Shown here in pieces: positions 1 to 11,900 of a DNA stretch of 64,000 nucleotides. Each line of letters begins with the position of its first letter. Positions within the stretch are counted from its first letter, which is position 1. The translations under genes and the position numbers were made by a program. This DNA comes from Dentipellis sp. KUC8613 (lineage: Eukaryota > Basidiomycota > Agaricomycetes > Russulales > Hericiaceae). Below the pieces are notes generated by a model, which saw nothing but the letters and a program-made list of their open reading frames with translations, ran no database searches and had not been told where the DNA came from. The stretch is taken from the NCBI GenBank assembly GCA_002286715.1, contig NSJX01000001.1:2381898-2445897 (forward strand), given 5' to 3'.

Positions 1-92
1 CAGCACTTCAAGACCTCGACGACTGCGACCCGGCGCCGGACCTCGACCTCGACCTCAACACCAACGTCGCCTCAAGTACGAGCCAACTTTGA
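1..92 (+). CDS. Possible 3' end of an upstream gene (truncated)
   Basis: Reading from base 3, the frame is open for 29 codons and ends at TGA 90-92. It gives an Asp/Leu-rich tail (ALQDLDDCDPAPDLDLDL and a few more residues) of the kind seen at protein ends. Frame 1 is also open, to a TGA at 181-183, so the choice of frame is not certain. The gene would begin outside the window. No domain is visible. Confidence 0.22.
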   Translation, partial: ALQDLDDCDPAPDLDLDLNTNVASSTSQL

Positions 93-1160
93 CTCCCCGG
101 CATCTTCGACACAGGGCTGGCCCCTCATTTCTCCGTCTCGCTTTCGGCCCCAGTCCCCCCGCGTGATTTCCCCAGCGTCCGAGTGAGTGAGTGAACCTGC
201 GTGAACCCTAAGTCCAAGTCTCCCAGCGCGCCTAAGTCAAAGCCCGAACCCGAGTGAACCTAAGAACCCTGCGCTTAAGTCAATATGTGTGAACCTAAGT
301 CATCAGCGACAGTACTAGTCCGACTCGGAGTGAGAGTGATTTCCGTTCTGCAGACCACCCTGGCCGAAGAGCAAGAGCAAGATCAAGAGCAAGCCCGCAA
401 GACTGACCACCGTGAGGTGCGATGTCTTGGGGATGCTCGGATCTTGATGTCCTCAAGCCCAGCGCCAGTTCGGTCCGTTTTTTCTGTCTGAAACAGGCTT
501 CATTCTCGTAGTGCTGCTTGTACTCGTTTTCTCTTCCAATGAGTGTTTGCGGAAGAAACGCTTTGTGAACTTGAGAGAATTGCTTCCGCAATTTCTTTCT
601 TAGTGTGACTAAGATGTGACGACATGGCGTCACGGGAACTTCATTTTGACTCGAGCAGTCGCCAAACACGTACGACGGCCAGCACATCGACTCTGTAGCT
701 CAAGTATAGGCGGGTCGGGCGCCCTCTGCGTCACGTATCACCGGATATCCTGATCCTACATGGAAATTCGGCATGTTTTGTAGCGTTTCCCTGATGCAGA
801 ATGCCACAGGCGTTGAATCACAGGCTCGCAGCTGAAGATCTTCTCCGAATGCTAGATGAACTGACCCCGAGTCTCTGACGAAATGGTGTCGACTTTATTT
901 GGACTTGCATCTAGCAGGACTAGTACTGGGCATAACAATTTCCTCCTAACCTTTCTATGACAGAGCATCTGATGGTCGCGGTGAGTACTAGAGTAAACAT
1001 GAATTCCAACACGCATTTGGTCGCTACCCTCCAAATCGCGGTATGTCAGATACATATCCCTGCTCCCGCCCCCACATCCTTCCAGCATCCCGCCGCCCAC
1101 ATACTCACCCCAGAGGACCACAGACTATAACACATACCCTCCCTACCCAACACACTAGCT
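93..1160. other. Intergenic region, no gene seen
   Basis: There is no open frame with coding character. The imperfect motif GTGAACCTAAG recurs between about 200 and 300. The last 150 bases before the next ATG are C/A-rich, as in many basidiomycete promoters and leaders. Confidence 0.5.
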
Positions 1161-4072
1161 ATGAAACGACGCCTTTCTCAAGCTCAAGCTCCCCCAAGCG
1201 CGCTCCCCGTTCTCAGCGCAGGAGCTGGTTCGAACTCTACCGGATTCACGCCAAAAAAGTCGTCTCCCGCGGTGTTGCGCTTCAAGCGCGCCAACTCGCA
1301 GATCCCGTCTTTTCTTCCGCTGAGCGCGAAGACGTTTCCTGTGACAGACAAAGACAGGTCGGGTACAGAATCAGCTGTATCGGCGATAGAATCCACCCTG
1401 CAGGCGGGGCCGGACTTGGGCACGCTGCAAGCCAGCCCTGCATCGTCTATCATCGCCCCCACGCGCCTCCCGCGACGCTCCTCCCTCGTACGTACCCTTA
1501 TTCACCCGCATACTACCATACTAACTCGCTCCACGGAAAACCCAGAAACACGCCGCCAGGCGTTCACTCTCCAAGTCTACCACCCTGACCCTGGCATCCG
1601 CCACCCCTCCCCGCAAAGCCTACGCCCGCCGCGAAAGCGGCCTCCCGCGGCACAACGGCGGCACCCTGCGCTCGCGCCTCCCCGCGCGCTCGTCCCCAGC
1701 ATCGCCGACCCGCACGCTCCAACTGCACCTTCCCCCGCCCACCACTCCGGCTTTCGCCAAGCCGAGCGTCATCCCCGACCGGCCGAGCAAGAAGACGCGC
1801 GTGCTCCGCGAGCGCAACGCCAACGACGCAGACACAGACCCCCCGGCAGGAGCATCCTCCGCCTACCCGACCCCCCCGCGCTCTGCGACCCGCCCGAGTT
1901 TCCCCTTCCGCACGCGCGAGGCGTGGTCGGAGAGCGGCTCGTCGACCTCCGACGCAGAGGAGGACGGCACGGTCTGGGAGGCGGTGAGCGCGGACTCGCG
2001 GCGCAGCGTGTCGAGCTCGTACGTCGGGCACGCGGGGAGCGCCACGGCGAGCTCCAGCTCGGACGCAGAGCGGGACAGCGACCGCGACGAGGACGAGGAC
2101 GACGAGGACCCGTTCTTCTACGACCGCATGCTCGCGGCGCCCACTGCGGACCCTGTGCGCGCTGCTGCCACTGTGGCCGGTACCGCTGTTGACGACGACC
2201 CGTCTGCCAGTGCGAGCGCCGCGCTGCGCCGCATCAGCCTCGCGCCCATCGGGATCGGGGTCGGCGGCGGCGCGGCGCGGTACAGCCTCACGCGCACGCA
2301 GACGGCGGACGGGACGGTGTTCACGCGCGAGATCGCCGGCGCGGACGGGCGGCGGTGGAGCCTGTGCGTGCCTGCGCGCGGGCTGCCGGAGGACATGATC
2401 GCGATCCTGGACGAGCTCGAGCGGCTCGCGGGGGAGTTTGCGCGGGGCCCTGTGGCTGGAGCGGGGGCTGGGGTGGGAGTGCAGGGCGAGGTGCCGAGGA
2501 TTGTGGTGACGCGGTCGGCGTCGGTGGCTAGCGTGGTGGGTATGGTGGAGGGGGGTGTGGGTGGGAGTGGGGATGGGGAGACGGTGGATGAGTGGTTGCT
2601 GAGGGTGCCGGAGATTGTTGAGGAAGAGGAAGAGGAAGAGGAAGAGGAGGATGTGGGGATTGAGGTTGGGAGTGAGGGGAATGAGCTTTCAGATGCTTTC
2701 CTTGGGGAGGGACCTTTGAGCTCGCACGAGGGAGGTGATCAAGATACCAACTTGGGCCAAGCTCGATCTTGCCAAGGATCTTTTGGGGGGGGAGAAAATC
2801 AAGTGTGTTTATCCGACCTATGCATTCTACACTCTGTTGACTGATTTTAATCCAGGAGCTGCAAACATCCATCTCGGCTGTCACCGCGCCCTCAGAGCCG
2901 CAGCCAAACTCTACGCCTTCGCAATCTGCGATCCAGCCACTCGCCTCCGACTCAAGCCTCCAATGCATCTTCATCCCCGACGTAAGCGCACCTCCCATTT
3001 CCCGATCCTCTACATCTCATACTATCGTTCCAATTTCCAGCTCGACCCGGAATTGCTCGCGCGCCCCCGCACGCCCCTCCTCAGCACCACCCCATCCTCT
3101 CCAATTCTCACCCCCAGCCCCAGCGCACGCTCAATCCGCTTCCGCACGCGTCTTCCCGGCAGCCCGAGCGCGAGCAGCCCCACCCGCCTGCCGGGGCCCA
3201 GCACGAGCACCCCCCGGCCTAGCAACAGTGAGAACGCCAGCCCGTCGACACCAACATCCACAGCCGCGAAAGGCAAATCCGCACTGCCAGTCCTACGGCC
3301 CGCGCGAAGCAGGCTGTCGCTGTCGCAGGTGCAGGCGCAGGCGCACGCCGAGGTGCAGGAGTTCTGGCAGGGGACGACCTTCCACATGGTCTCTGCGCCG
3401 TTCTCGCTCGCCCCGCTCTCCGGGTCCGGATGCGGGCCGCCTCGACCCGAATCCAAACCTCTTGGGTCCTCCTCCTCTACATCCTCCGGCCAGTACCCGT
3501 ACCCGCCCCCGAAACCGTTCCCCTCGTTCTCCCCGCCGCCGAAGCAGCGCGTTTTCAAGCCGAAGCCTAAGTCCAATCTTAACCTCAGTCCCCCCAAAGC
3601 GAAACCGCAACCACAACCGCAACAGAAACCGCAACCCAAACCCAGATCGAAAGCCGCCTTCGCAGGCCTGCGCCCGAAATCCGCCTCCGTCCCCGCACCT
3701 CACACGCACAAGTCTCCGCTCCCGCTGCCGCCCTCGCGCAGCTTCCGCTCGCGCTTTCTCTTCCGCCGCCCCGGAGCTGGTGCTGGTCCTGTGCCGGCGC
3801 AAAGAAGGACGAGCGAGCCGCCGAAGCCCAAGTTCGTGAATAGTGCGGGAGCTGGGAACGGGGGTGGGCAGGCGGGTGGGCAGGTGTCAATGGTGGTGAA
3901 GTCGAGGATTGGAAGGCCGAGGCCGGTTAGTTATGTCGGTGCTGGTGCTGGTGCGGGTGTTGGTGTTGGTGCGGGTGGTGAGAGAGGAGGGAAAGAGGCG
4001 GGGGAGATGAGGAGGGGCATGGGCTTGGCGCGGTTGCCTTCGGCGAGGGATTTGTTGAGAAGGCTGAAGTAG
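1161..4072 (+). CDS. Low-complexity protein of unknown function, 913 aa, 4 exons
   Basis: Exons are 1161-1487, 1546-2802, 2856-2981 and 3041-4072. All introns are 53-59 nt GT-AG and phase 0. I do not recognise the family. The N-terminal 500 residues are Ser/Pro/Arg-rich with an Asp/Glu block, and then a more globular-looking stretch (RRISLAPIGIG to LDELERLAGEFA) between about residues 335 and 415. A run of Glu interrupted only by Asp follows near residue 475. The C-terminal exon is Pro/Ser/Lys-rich with a KPKPKPQ-type basic segment and ends in the basic sequence ARDLLRRLK. There is no signal peptide and no TM segment. The composition suggests a largely disordered, perhaps nuclear or cytoskeletal, regulatory protein, which is inference only. 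Exon 4 begins directly in frame after a clean CAG acceptor, which supports the model. Confidence 0.75.
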
Positions 4073-5005
4073 CTCGTCGTGGAGGGGATCACTATAGAGG
4101 ATGGGAGAGTTATTTTATTTGTGATTATTTTTATAAACATTATTATTTGAGGGCGGGATCAGCTTGGTGTAGATGTACGTATATGGTTGGTGACTGGTTG
4201 GAGTCGTGGTTGTGTTTGTGGTTCTGTGGGGTAATGCGAGTATTGTATTACTCGCTGTGTCATGAGATGATGACCGAGACCTCCGCGTCGAGAGGTTTAA
4301 GATTTGAGAGCTGTATCTGGATCCATATATGCAGAGTACTTTGACCGACGGTGAGTGGTGCGGTGCGGTCCCGGTGCAGTGATATGGGCTGGGGTTGGGT
4401 TGGGCTGGGTTACAATTCTCTCGTACCTGGGTTTATGCTCCGGAGCACGTACCTGACAACCGACCGCCCCGAGGACCGAGAAGATTCGACCACGCAAAGC
4501 GACTGCAAACGACGTACATCGTGAATAAAATTGAAACACCGAACGGTACCGAACAGCAACAACGCGTGCGCGTGCATGTATGCGCTCTACGTACGTCAAT
4601 ATATGCTGGTTGCCGTATCCAAGAGGGTATGCGAAATCGAAATCAACGCGGCGAGTATGATCAGTAAATATATCAACATCGACATCAACATCCCCAGCAC
4701 CCGAGTCGCAAAGAAAGCTAATTATTTAATCAATACGTAGCTTATCGTAATCGTAACAGCTATGGCTATGAATATTGTGTATGTATGAACGTGTGTGAGT
4801 GGGGTATGTACAGCGAATTAGATAGATAAGCAGCAGGCAGATGGACGGAATAAGACAGAGACAAAAGACAAAGACACAGACACAGCAAGAGCAGAATAGC
4901 GATACAATCCAATCCAAGCCAATCCAACAGCACAGTTTTCCCCCTCCTCCCCACCTCCCCTCCCCCCCCACCCGCCCCCCGCCCATAAACCAACACCTCG
5001 CCCCC
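4073..5005. other. Convergent 3' flanks, no gene seen
   Basis: This sequence lies between the stop codons of two convergent genes. It has A/T-rich stretches (4110-4145, 4660-4780) fitting polyadenylation regions, then a C-rich tract at about 4925-4985. No frame with coding character was found. Confidence 0.5.
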
Positions 5006-6974
5006 CTACACCTCCCCCAACACCCCCGCCCTCGCCCCGCCCACGCACAGCGCCCACCTCATCGCCACGTACGCGCGCACGCTCTCGCACCACTCGGCCC
5101 AGCCGACGCGCACGCGGAACCCGAGGCGCGCGCGGCGCGCGCTGCGCGGGAGCGCGAGCGCGAGCGCGTCGAAGTGCGCGAGGCACTGTGTTGCGGACGG
5201 TCGGGCGGAGGGGGAGGGGGAGAGCATGCTGTGGATGAGGGGCGCGAGGGCGGGCAGGCCGGTGTGGCCCTGTTGTGTGTGCGTGCGTGCGAGAGAGAGA
5301 GAGAGTGTGTGTGTGTGTGGGGGGGCGTGAAAGCGGGCGTATATGCGTATGTGATCAACTCAAGTCAGTAGACAGCGAGAGGCGGAGGGCGGAGGGCGGA
5401 GGGCGGAGGGTGGGACGGGAAGGTGGGACAGGAAGAGCAGCCCCAAACCCCAAACCCAAAAAAAGCGCACCTTGACGAAGAAATGCTCAAACACGCGCCC
5501 GAGCGCATACACGTCGCCTTTAAACGGGTCGTACAGCGCGCCCACGCGCCCGCCGACCTCGGGCACGTCCGCGCCGCCGCGCCACTTCACCTTCACCTTG
5601 CCCAGCGTGCCGTCCTCAGCGCCAGCACGCGCGGGGTCTTCAGCGCCAGAGTCCTCAGCGCCAGCACGCGCAGCAGAGTCCTCAGCGCCAGGGCCCGGAG
5701 CACCCGCGGGCTCCCCGACGCGCACAGCGAGCGCAAAATCGATAAAACAGTACCGCACGGGCACGGGCGCGGCGAGGCGCGAGCGCTGCGGGAGGTGCGC
5801 CTCGGGCGCGCGGTGCGCGGGGTTCATGTTGAACGCGCCGTGGAAGCCGGCGGGGAAGAGCGCGCGCGCGTCCATGAGGATGTTTTTGGAGGTGATGTTG
5901 CTGGGCGGGCGGTGTGGGTGGGTGGGTGGGTGGGTGTGGGTGGGTGTGGGTAGGTGTGTGGGCGTGTTCAGAGATAGAGGTAAGAAAAGGGTGTAGAGGG
6001 AGGGAGGAGAGGACAAGACGCACCAGTGCGCGATGTGGTGCGCGTGCATGAACGCGAGGCCCTGCGACGGGCGAGTGTAAGTGTGGGTTTGGTTGTGAGT
6101 GAGAAGGAAAAGGCAAGGGAAGCACCTCGAGCAGCTGCCGCACAAACGCAAGCGCCTCGATGGCCATGCGCATCGGGGGCGCGTACCAGTCGCGGAAGAG
6201 CGGCATCACGCTGATGCGCAGCGGGCCGCCGGGGACGGGCGCGAGCACGTCGAGCAGCGGCACGCAGTGGTTGCGCGGGTCGCGCGCGCGCGGCTCGGCC
6301 GCGAAGAACGCGAGGATGTCGATCTCGGGGCTCAGCGCGGGCGCCTCGCCGGGCACGGACAGCGGCGTGTGCACCTTGAGGAGGACCTGTGCGCCGTCCG
6401 CGGTGCGCACGGCGTCGATGACGGTCGAGTCCTAAAGACGGATGGAACGGCTGGTCAGCGCGGGCGCGCGGGGGAATGGAAGGAAAAGGGCGCGCACGAC
6501 GACGATGCTGTCCTCGCACGCGAGCGGGTCGCGCCCGGTGCCGACCCAGGAGCCGACCCAGCCGGGGGCGTAGCGCGGGCGGAGGGCATAGCCGTGCGCC
6601 TTGAGGTACGGCTGGAAGAACTGCCAGCCGCGCTCGAGGTCGCGCAGGCCGTACGGCGCGCTGAGGTCGGCGATGGGCGCGTGGCCGAGCCCCGACTCGC
6701 TCTCGAGGTCCGCGGTGCTGGTGTTGCTCGTGGCCGTGCCCGTGCCGCTCATGCGCGGCGGGTGCTCGAGCTCGTCTGCGGGCGGGCGCTTGCCCGTGCC
6801 GGCGCTGGCGCTGCGCCCGAAGACGGGGCTGCCGGTGGGGTGGTAGAGCTCGATGTGCTCGTGGTGGGCCTCGTCGTCGAGCTTGGAGCGCGAGCTGTGC
6901 ATGGAGGGCATCGGGACGTGGAGGGGCGGGGCGCGGGGCGGGGGCTGACCAGGGGTGTGCGACGGGGGGGCCAT
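5006..6974 (-). CDS. Kinase-like protein with degenerate catalytic loop, 504 aa, 5 exons
   Basis: Exons in coding order are 6974-6498, 6431-6126, 6061-6024, 5900-5471 and 5269-5006, with phase kept at every junction. Residues 1-159 are a Pro/Ser-rich lead that turns globular (LERGWQFFQPYLKAHGYALRP). The kinase fold follows. Lys178 in VLLKVH fits the ATP lysine and Glu195 the C-helix glutamate. The catalytic loop reads HCN (273-275) ITSKN280ILMD, with Asn where HRD/HCD has the catalytic Asp. The DFG site reads FIDFALA (Asp328). The C-lobe ends with PLIHSMLSPSPSARPSATQCL, a typical kinase C-terminal helix. A repetitive Ala/Gly/Glu/Asp insert sits just after the DFA motif. It resembles the basidiomycete-expanded kinase-like proteins that carry an FIDFG motif. 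Asn275 suggests a pseudokinase or very weak enzyme. Its last intron (201 nt) carries GA, GT and GGCGGAG microsatellites. Confidence 0.82.
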
Positions 6975-7226
6975 GGCCCATGCTGCCGGGTGAGATGGGC
7001 TTTAGCCTTTGCGCGGAGACTCAGAGAGAGAGAGAGATGAATGGGAGCTGGAGGCGTGCAGGCAACGGAGGGTCGAGTTGCCGCATTGAGCTTTGTCGGC
7101 TGCCGCTCGTATCAGATCAGAAGCGCGACGCAGACGCCGTAAACATGCCCACGCGACCTCAATGACGTCACCTTCCCCACTCTATCCCCCTTTGCGTCCG
7201 CTTGCAACTGGACAACCGCAACGACC
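6975..7226. promoter_or_regulatory. Divergent promoter with a perfect CRE palindrome
   Basis: These 252 bp separate the start codons of the kinase-like gene (-) and the 91-aa gene (+). TGACGTCA lies at 7163-7170, a site bound by CREB/ATF-type bZIP proteins, 57 bp before the + strand ATG. A GA-rich tract lies at 7020-7040. Shared control of the two genes is inferred from position only. Confidence 0.5.
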
Positions 7227-7671
7227 ATGTCTACCTCCACCTCCCTCGGCGAAGGTACGTCCTCTTCCCATAGCATCCCTTTTATACTAATCCTACTGCA
7301 CCAAGCGGACGCAAAGTTCCCCGGCTCGCAGAGCACCGCCCTCCCGCCCTCCCCATCCGCCGAAAACCCCGGCCAGGTGCGCCTGCCCACCCCCTGCCAT
7401 CCTCTCTCAATCTAACCGCGCTGATTCGGCCGACACGCAGGTCTACCCCAAGTCCGATCCCAAACGTACGTACATGGTGCACACCCCAATCATCCAGCCG
7501 TTCATTGACTGCCACTTAGCCGCCCCGCCCGACACAGTCCCCGGCGGCGCCCCGTCCGCCGCGCACAAACTCAGGCTCGCAGAGCAGAGCGGGCTCGCGA
7601 AGACGCGCGCGAAGGACGCGAAGGACGGCGCGGCGCAGTCGGCCGAGACGGGCGGCATGTTCACCGACTGA
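7227..7671 (+). CDS. Small hydrophilic protein of unknown function, 91 aa, 4 exons
   Basis: Exons are 7227-7254, 7306-7376, 7441-7465 and 7520-7671. The introns are 51, 64 and 54 nt with GTACGT, GTGCGC and GTACGT donors, and phase is kept throughout. The first half is Pro/Ser-rich (MSTSTSLGEADAKFPGSQ). The second half is a charged, probably helical segment (HKLRLAEQSGLAKTRAKD) ending in TGGMFTD. There is no signal peptide, TM segment or recognised domain. Three introns in a 276-nt coding sequence, all in phase with good splice signals, argue for a real gene rather than chance ORFs. It shares a promoter region with the kinase-like gene. Confidence 0.7.
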
Positions 7672-8969
7672 GCGCTGAGCAGTACAGTATGTCTAGCACC
7701 GAAGCTGCTGGGAGGCGCTGACTCGGACGCCGATATCGAGGCTTCTGACGGTGTGGAGCGCGGGGGAGTCTGGGCTGTTAATATGAATATGGATATGGGC
7801 GCGCTCGGGGTAATTAAATGAGGGAAGGTCCTGGTGGAAGTCGAAGGAAGGTCGAGGGAAGCGAAGATTCAGACGCGCGGGGGGCTGGAAGACGTCAAGC
7901 GAAGGGTCGCGCCTCAGGCTCGAGGGAAGACTGTATTCATGTTCGGATTCCAGAACACAGAAGACGAAGACGAAGACACCGAGTTCGAACAGAGTCAGAT
8001 GTAGCCTATTCCTATTCCTATTCCTATTCTCATACTGTACTCATGTCCATAAACGCGCCAGCCAATGCATACACGCCCAATTCATGTTGTAGCTTTCCTT
8101 ACCACTACGACCCTAGACCTCAGATCCACGAACCAAATCAGAACTAGATAGATATATTATCGACGATACCATCCACGCACGCACAATATCTGAATCGGAC
8201 CCGCTAACCAGGCCTACAACAGCGCTCCCCCTTCCCCTCACCTAACTAACCCAACCAAAACCAAAACCAAACGAGAAAGCATACGAACAACGAACAACGA
8301 AACACGAGAAACTTAAGGGATGTAAGTGATATCGACCGGAGAAGCAAGCGCGTCAGGGAATCGCAGTCGTAGCTATAGCAGGTATAACGTATACGTGTAC
8401 GAGGAGAATGGTCGAGTCGAAGAGGTGAAGTCGAGTCGAGGAGAAGAAGTGAAATGCAGTGAAATGAATCGTAGCACTAAGATCCGGACTGTGTGAACAC
8501 CGACACCAACACCGAGATGCATGCATGGGATAAATTCGAAAGCGCCATCAGAGTCGAAGCCGAACGGGATTAGGGAAGAGGCAGGAAGAGGGAAGAGGGA
8601 AGAGGAGGGTAACAGGAGACAGGGAAGCGGGGAAGGGAAGCAGGGAGACATTGACGGGGAATCGTACGATATGAATGCGCGTGGACGTGCGTGCGGGTAT
8701 ACAGTACACGGCGGGAGCATATGTGGTGAGGAACGGAGCAGGGAGCGTGGGACGCAGATGAGCAACAGGAACATCAGGGAGGAGAGAGAATCGAAGGACA
8801 AGCAGAGGAAGAGGAGGGGAAGAGGAGAGCAGGGAGGGTATAGCGGCCTACGCACGCACGCACGCACCAACAAACGACTGTCCTATCCGCAGCCCGCCCG
8901 CCCACGAACACGAACAGGGTATGACACTAACCACGCACCACGCACCACCATCAACTACCACCAACTCAC
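7672..8969. other. Convergent 3' flanks, no gene seen
   Basis: It holds a (TTCCTA)n microsatellite near 8008-8032, an AACCAAAACC-type tract near 8240-8270 and a long purine-rich GGAAGAG stretch at 8570-8840. Open frames here are low-complexity artefacts of those tracts. Confidence 0.5.
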
Positions 8970-11900
8970 TCACTTCCGCTTCCCGCCCTTCCGCTTCTTA
9001 TTCTTTTTCTGGCTTTGTGTGGATGTGGGCGCGGGCGCGGTTTCTTTCGACTCTGTTCCACCAACAAAAAAGAAAGAACGAATCAGCGAACCACTCTCAA
9101 AACGAAACACAACCGAGCGGCGGCTACGTACCTTCCGCCTCTGCCGACCCCTCCGCTGACCCCTCCTCCTCGACTTCTGCCTCCTCGACCACATCCACCT
9201 CCTCGACCACATCCACCTCCTCGACCACATCCACCTCCTCAACCGCCGCCCCGCTCTCCGCACCCGCAGGCGGGCTCACGTCCGCCGCCGCCGCTTCGGG
9301 CGCGGGCGCGGGCGTGGGGTCGTCGGCGGGCGGCGGTGTAGCGGGCGGCAGCTCGCTGCCGGGCGTCGGCGCGACGAGCGTGACGGTTTCTTCTGCTGCT
9401 GCTGGTGGGGTTGGGGTGGGGGTCGGTGCCACGGGTGCGGGTGCGGGGACTTCTGCTGGTGCGGATGCGGGGACCTCCTCTTCCACAGGTGCGAGATTCT
9501 CTTCAAGGTGCGCAGGCGCAGGCTCCTCCGCTGCCGGCGCAGGCGTCGCCTCGACGGCCGCTTCCACAGGCGCAGGTGCAGACTCTTCTTCGACGACGGG
9601 TGCAGGTGCGGGCTCCTGCTCCTCCTCGACGACCGGAGCAGGTGCGGGTGCGGGCTCCTCCTCGACGATGGGGACAGGTGCATGTGTCTCCTCTTCGACA
9701 GGCTCCTCTTCGACGATGGGAGCGGGAGTCTCCTCGACCGGTGCAGGTTCCTCGACGACGGGTGCAGGCTCCTCGACGGCGGGTGCAGGCTCCTCGACGG
9801 CGGGTGCAGGCTCTTCCTCGGCCGGGGCAGGTGTTTCCTCCACGATGGATGCAGGGGCGGGGGTCTCTTCGACGATCGGCGCAGGTGCAGGCTCTTCGAC
9901 GACTGGCACAGGCTCTTCCTCGACGACCGGCGCAGGAGTCTCCTCGACGACAGCGGGCTCTTCAACCGCAGGTGCAGGTGTAGGAGCTTCCTCGACAACA
10001 GTAGGCTCCTCGACGGGCGCGGGAGCAGAGACCTCCTCGGCGGGTACGGTGGCTTCCTCGACGGACGCGGGAGCCTCTTCAACCGGTACGACGACCTTCT
10101 CAGCGGGCACGGGAACCTCCTCGACGGGCACAGAAACCTCCTCGACGGGCGCAGAAACCTCCTCGACGGGCGCAGAAACCTCCTCGACGGGCGCAGGAAC
10201 CTCCTCGACGGGTGCGGGCACAGGGGTTTCTTCGACAACCGCAGGCGCGGGCGTGGACTCCTCGGCAGCCTCGACCGTCGCAGAAGCCTCAACAACCGCC
10301 TCGTTAGGCTGCACCGCGGTCGCCTCCTCAGCAGCGGGCAGCGACTCCTCCGCAGCCACGACGTCCTCCACGAGCGGCTCCTGGGCCTCGACGACCGTGG
10401 GCTCGGGCGCGGCGGGCTCGGGTGCCGGTGCGGCGGGGGCGTCCTGCACGATGGGCGCGGGGGTCTCTTCGGCCGGGGTGGCCTCGGGCGCTGCGACGGT
10501 CGCGGGCACCTCCTCAGGGATAGCGGGCTCGGAGGCAGCGCCGTTCTCTGACTTGGGCTGTTCGGCGGGGGCCGCAGCCTCGACTGCGACGGCAGCGACG
10601 CCCGCAGCGACAGTCGCCGCGACGACGCCCTTCACAGCCGCCTCCGTCGTCGCCTTCTCTTCCTTCTCCTCCTTCCTGGCCTCCTTCTTCTCGACCTTCG
10701 CCTCCTCCTTCTTCTCAACCTTCGCCTCCTCCTTCCTCTCAACCCTCGCCTTCTTCAGCGGCGCACGCCCCTCCTCCTCCTCCCGCACGATCTCGCCCAT
10801 CTCACCCACGCGCGGCGCGCGGCTCGCCTTCTTCTTCGCGCCGACCGTCGCCGCCGCCGCGCGCTCCGCCTTCTCCCCGTCGCGCCCGAAGAAGCTGAAG
10901 CGCTTCTTCGGCAGCGAGAACGTCGTGCTCAGCCGCGACATGTCCGACTTGACCGACGGCCGCGGCGACGTCGGGCGCCGCGCGGTGGCGGTGGTCGTCG
11001 CTGCAGTGTCGCCCTCGGCTTCGGTCTGCGGCGGCGTGGGCACGGGCGCGGGCGAAGCCGGCGCGGGGCGCGTGAACGTCTGCTCGATGACGAGCCACGT
11101 CGGGAGCGCGGCATCAGACGCAGACACAGACGCGGACGAGGGCGGCACGGGCTTGAGCTGGCACAGCACGAACTTGGCAAAGCTCGCCGCGACGGGGTCG
11201 AGCAGCGCGTCGCTCCAGAAGTCGACGAACGCCTCGTCGACCTTGACCGCGCGCAGCGCGCGCACGGCGCTCTTCGGCGGGGGCGGCGGTGCCGGTGCTG
11301 CAGCGGCGGACGGCTGCTCGGGGCTGGGGCTGTCGACGGACGAGCGGCGCGAGGACGCGGGGACGCGGCGGCTGCGGCTCGACTTGCGCGAGACGGGCGG
11401 GTTCGTCACCTCGACGTCCGTGTCCCAGAGCGTCGCGGCAAAGTCGCGCGGGCCCGGCGTCGTGCTGCTGAACCCCGCGTTGAGGAACGCGGCCCAGTCG
11501 GTGGGCGTCTCGGGCGACGCGGTCGTCGGCGCGGTGCCCGTGCCCGTCGTCGCGGTGGGCGTCTTGGCCGTGGTCGACGCGTGCCCGTTAGAGCTGCCGT
11601 TGCTCGCGCCGGTGCCGTTTTGGGCCGCAGGCAGCGTGGGCGAGCCCGGGAGCGAGAAGGAGCGCCGGCGCGCGGGCACGGCGCGCGTGGTCGGCGTGAG
11701 GAGCGCGAAGGTGGGGCTGACGGACTTGTCGGGCGCGTCGGCGGGGATGAGCGAGAGCAGGCGGATGGTCTCGTCCGTGAAGACGTTCGAGAACACGGGG
11801 AACGCCTCGGGCTGCTCTGAGCTTTGCGCGGCGCGTTTGATCGCGGCCCATGTCGCGGCGTGCTGGCTATCGTCGGGCGCGGATAGCGAGCGGAGGGCCT

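Noticed and set aside
5968..6981. Long minus-strand ORF (337 codons) over the kinase-like gene
   Set aside because: It is an Arg/Pro/His-rich shadow frame of the GC-rich kinase exons. The kinase frame explains conserved motifs and splice sites.
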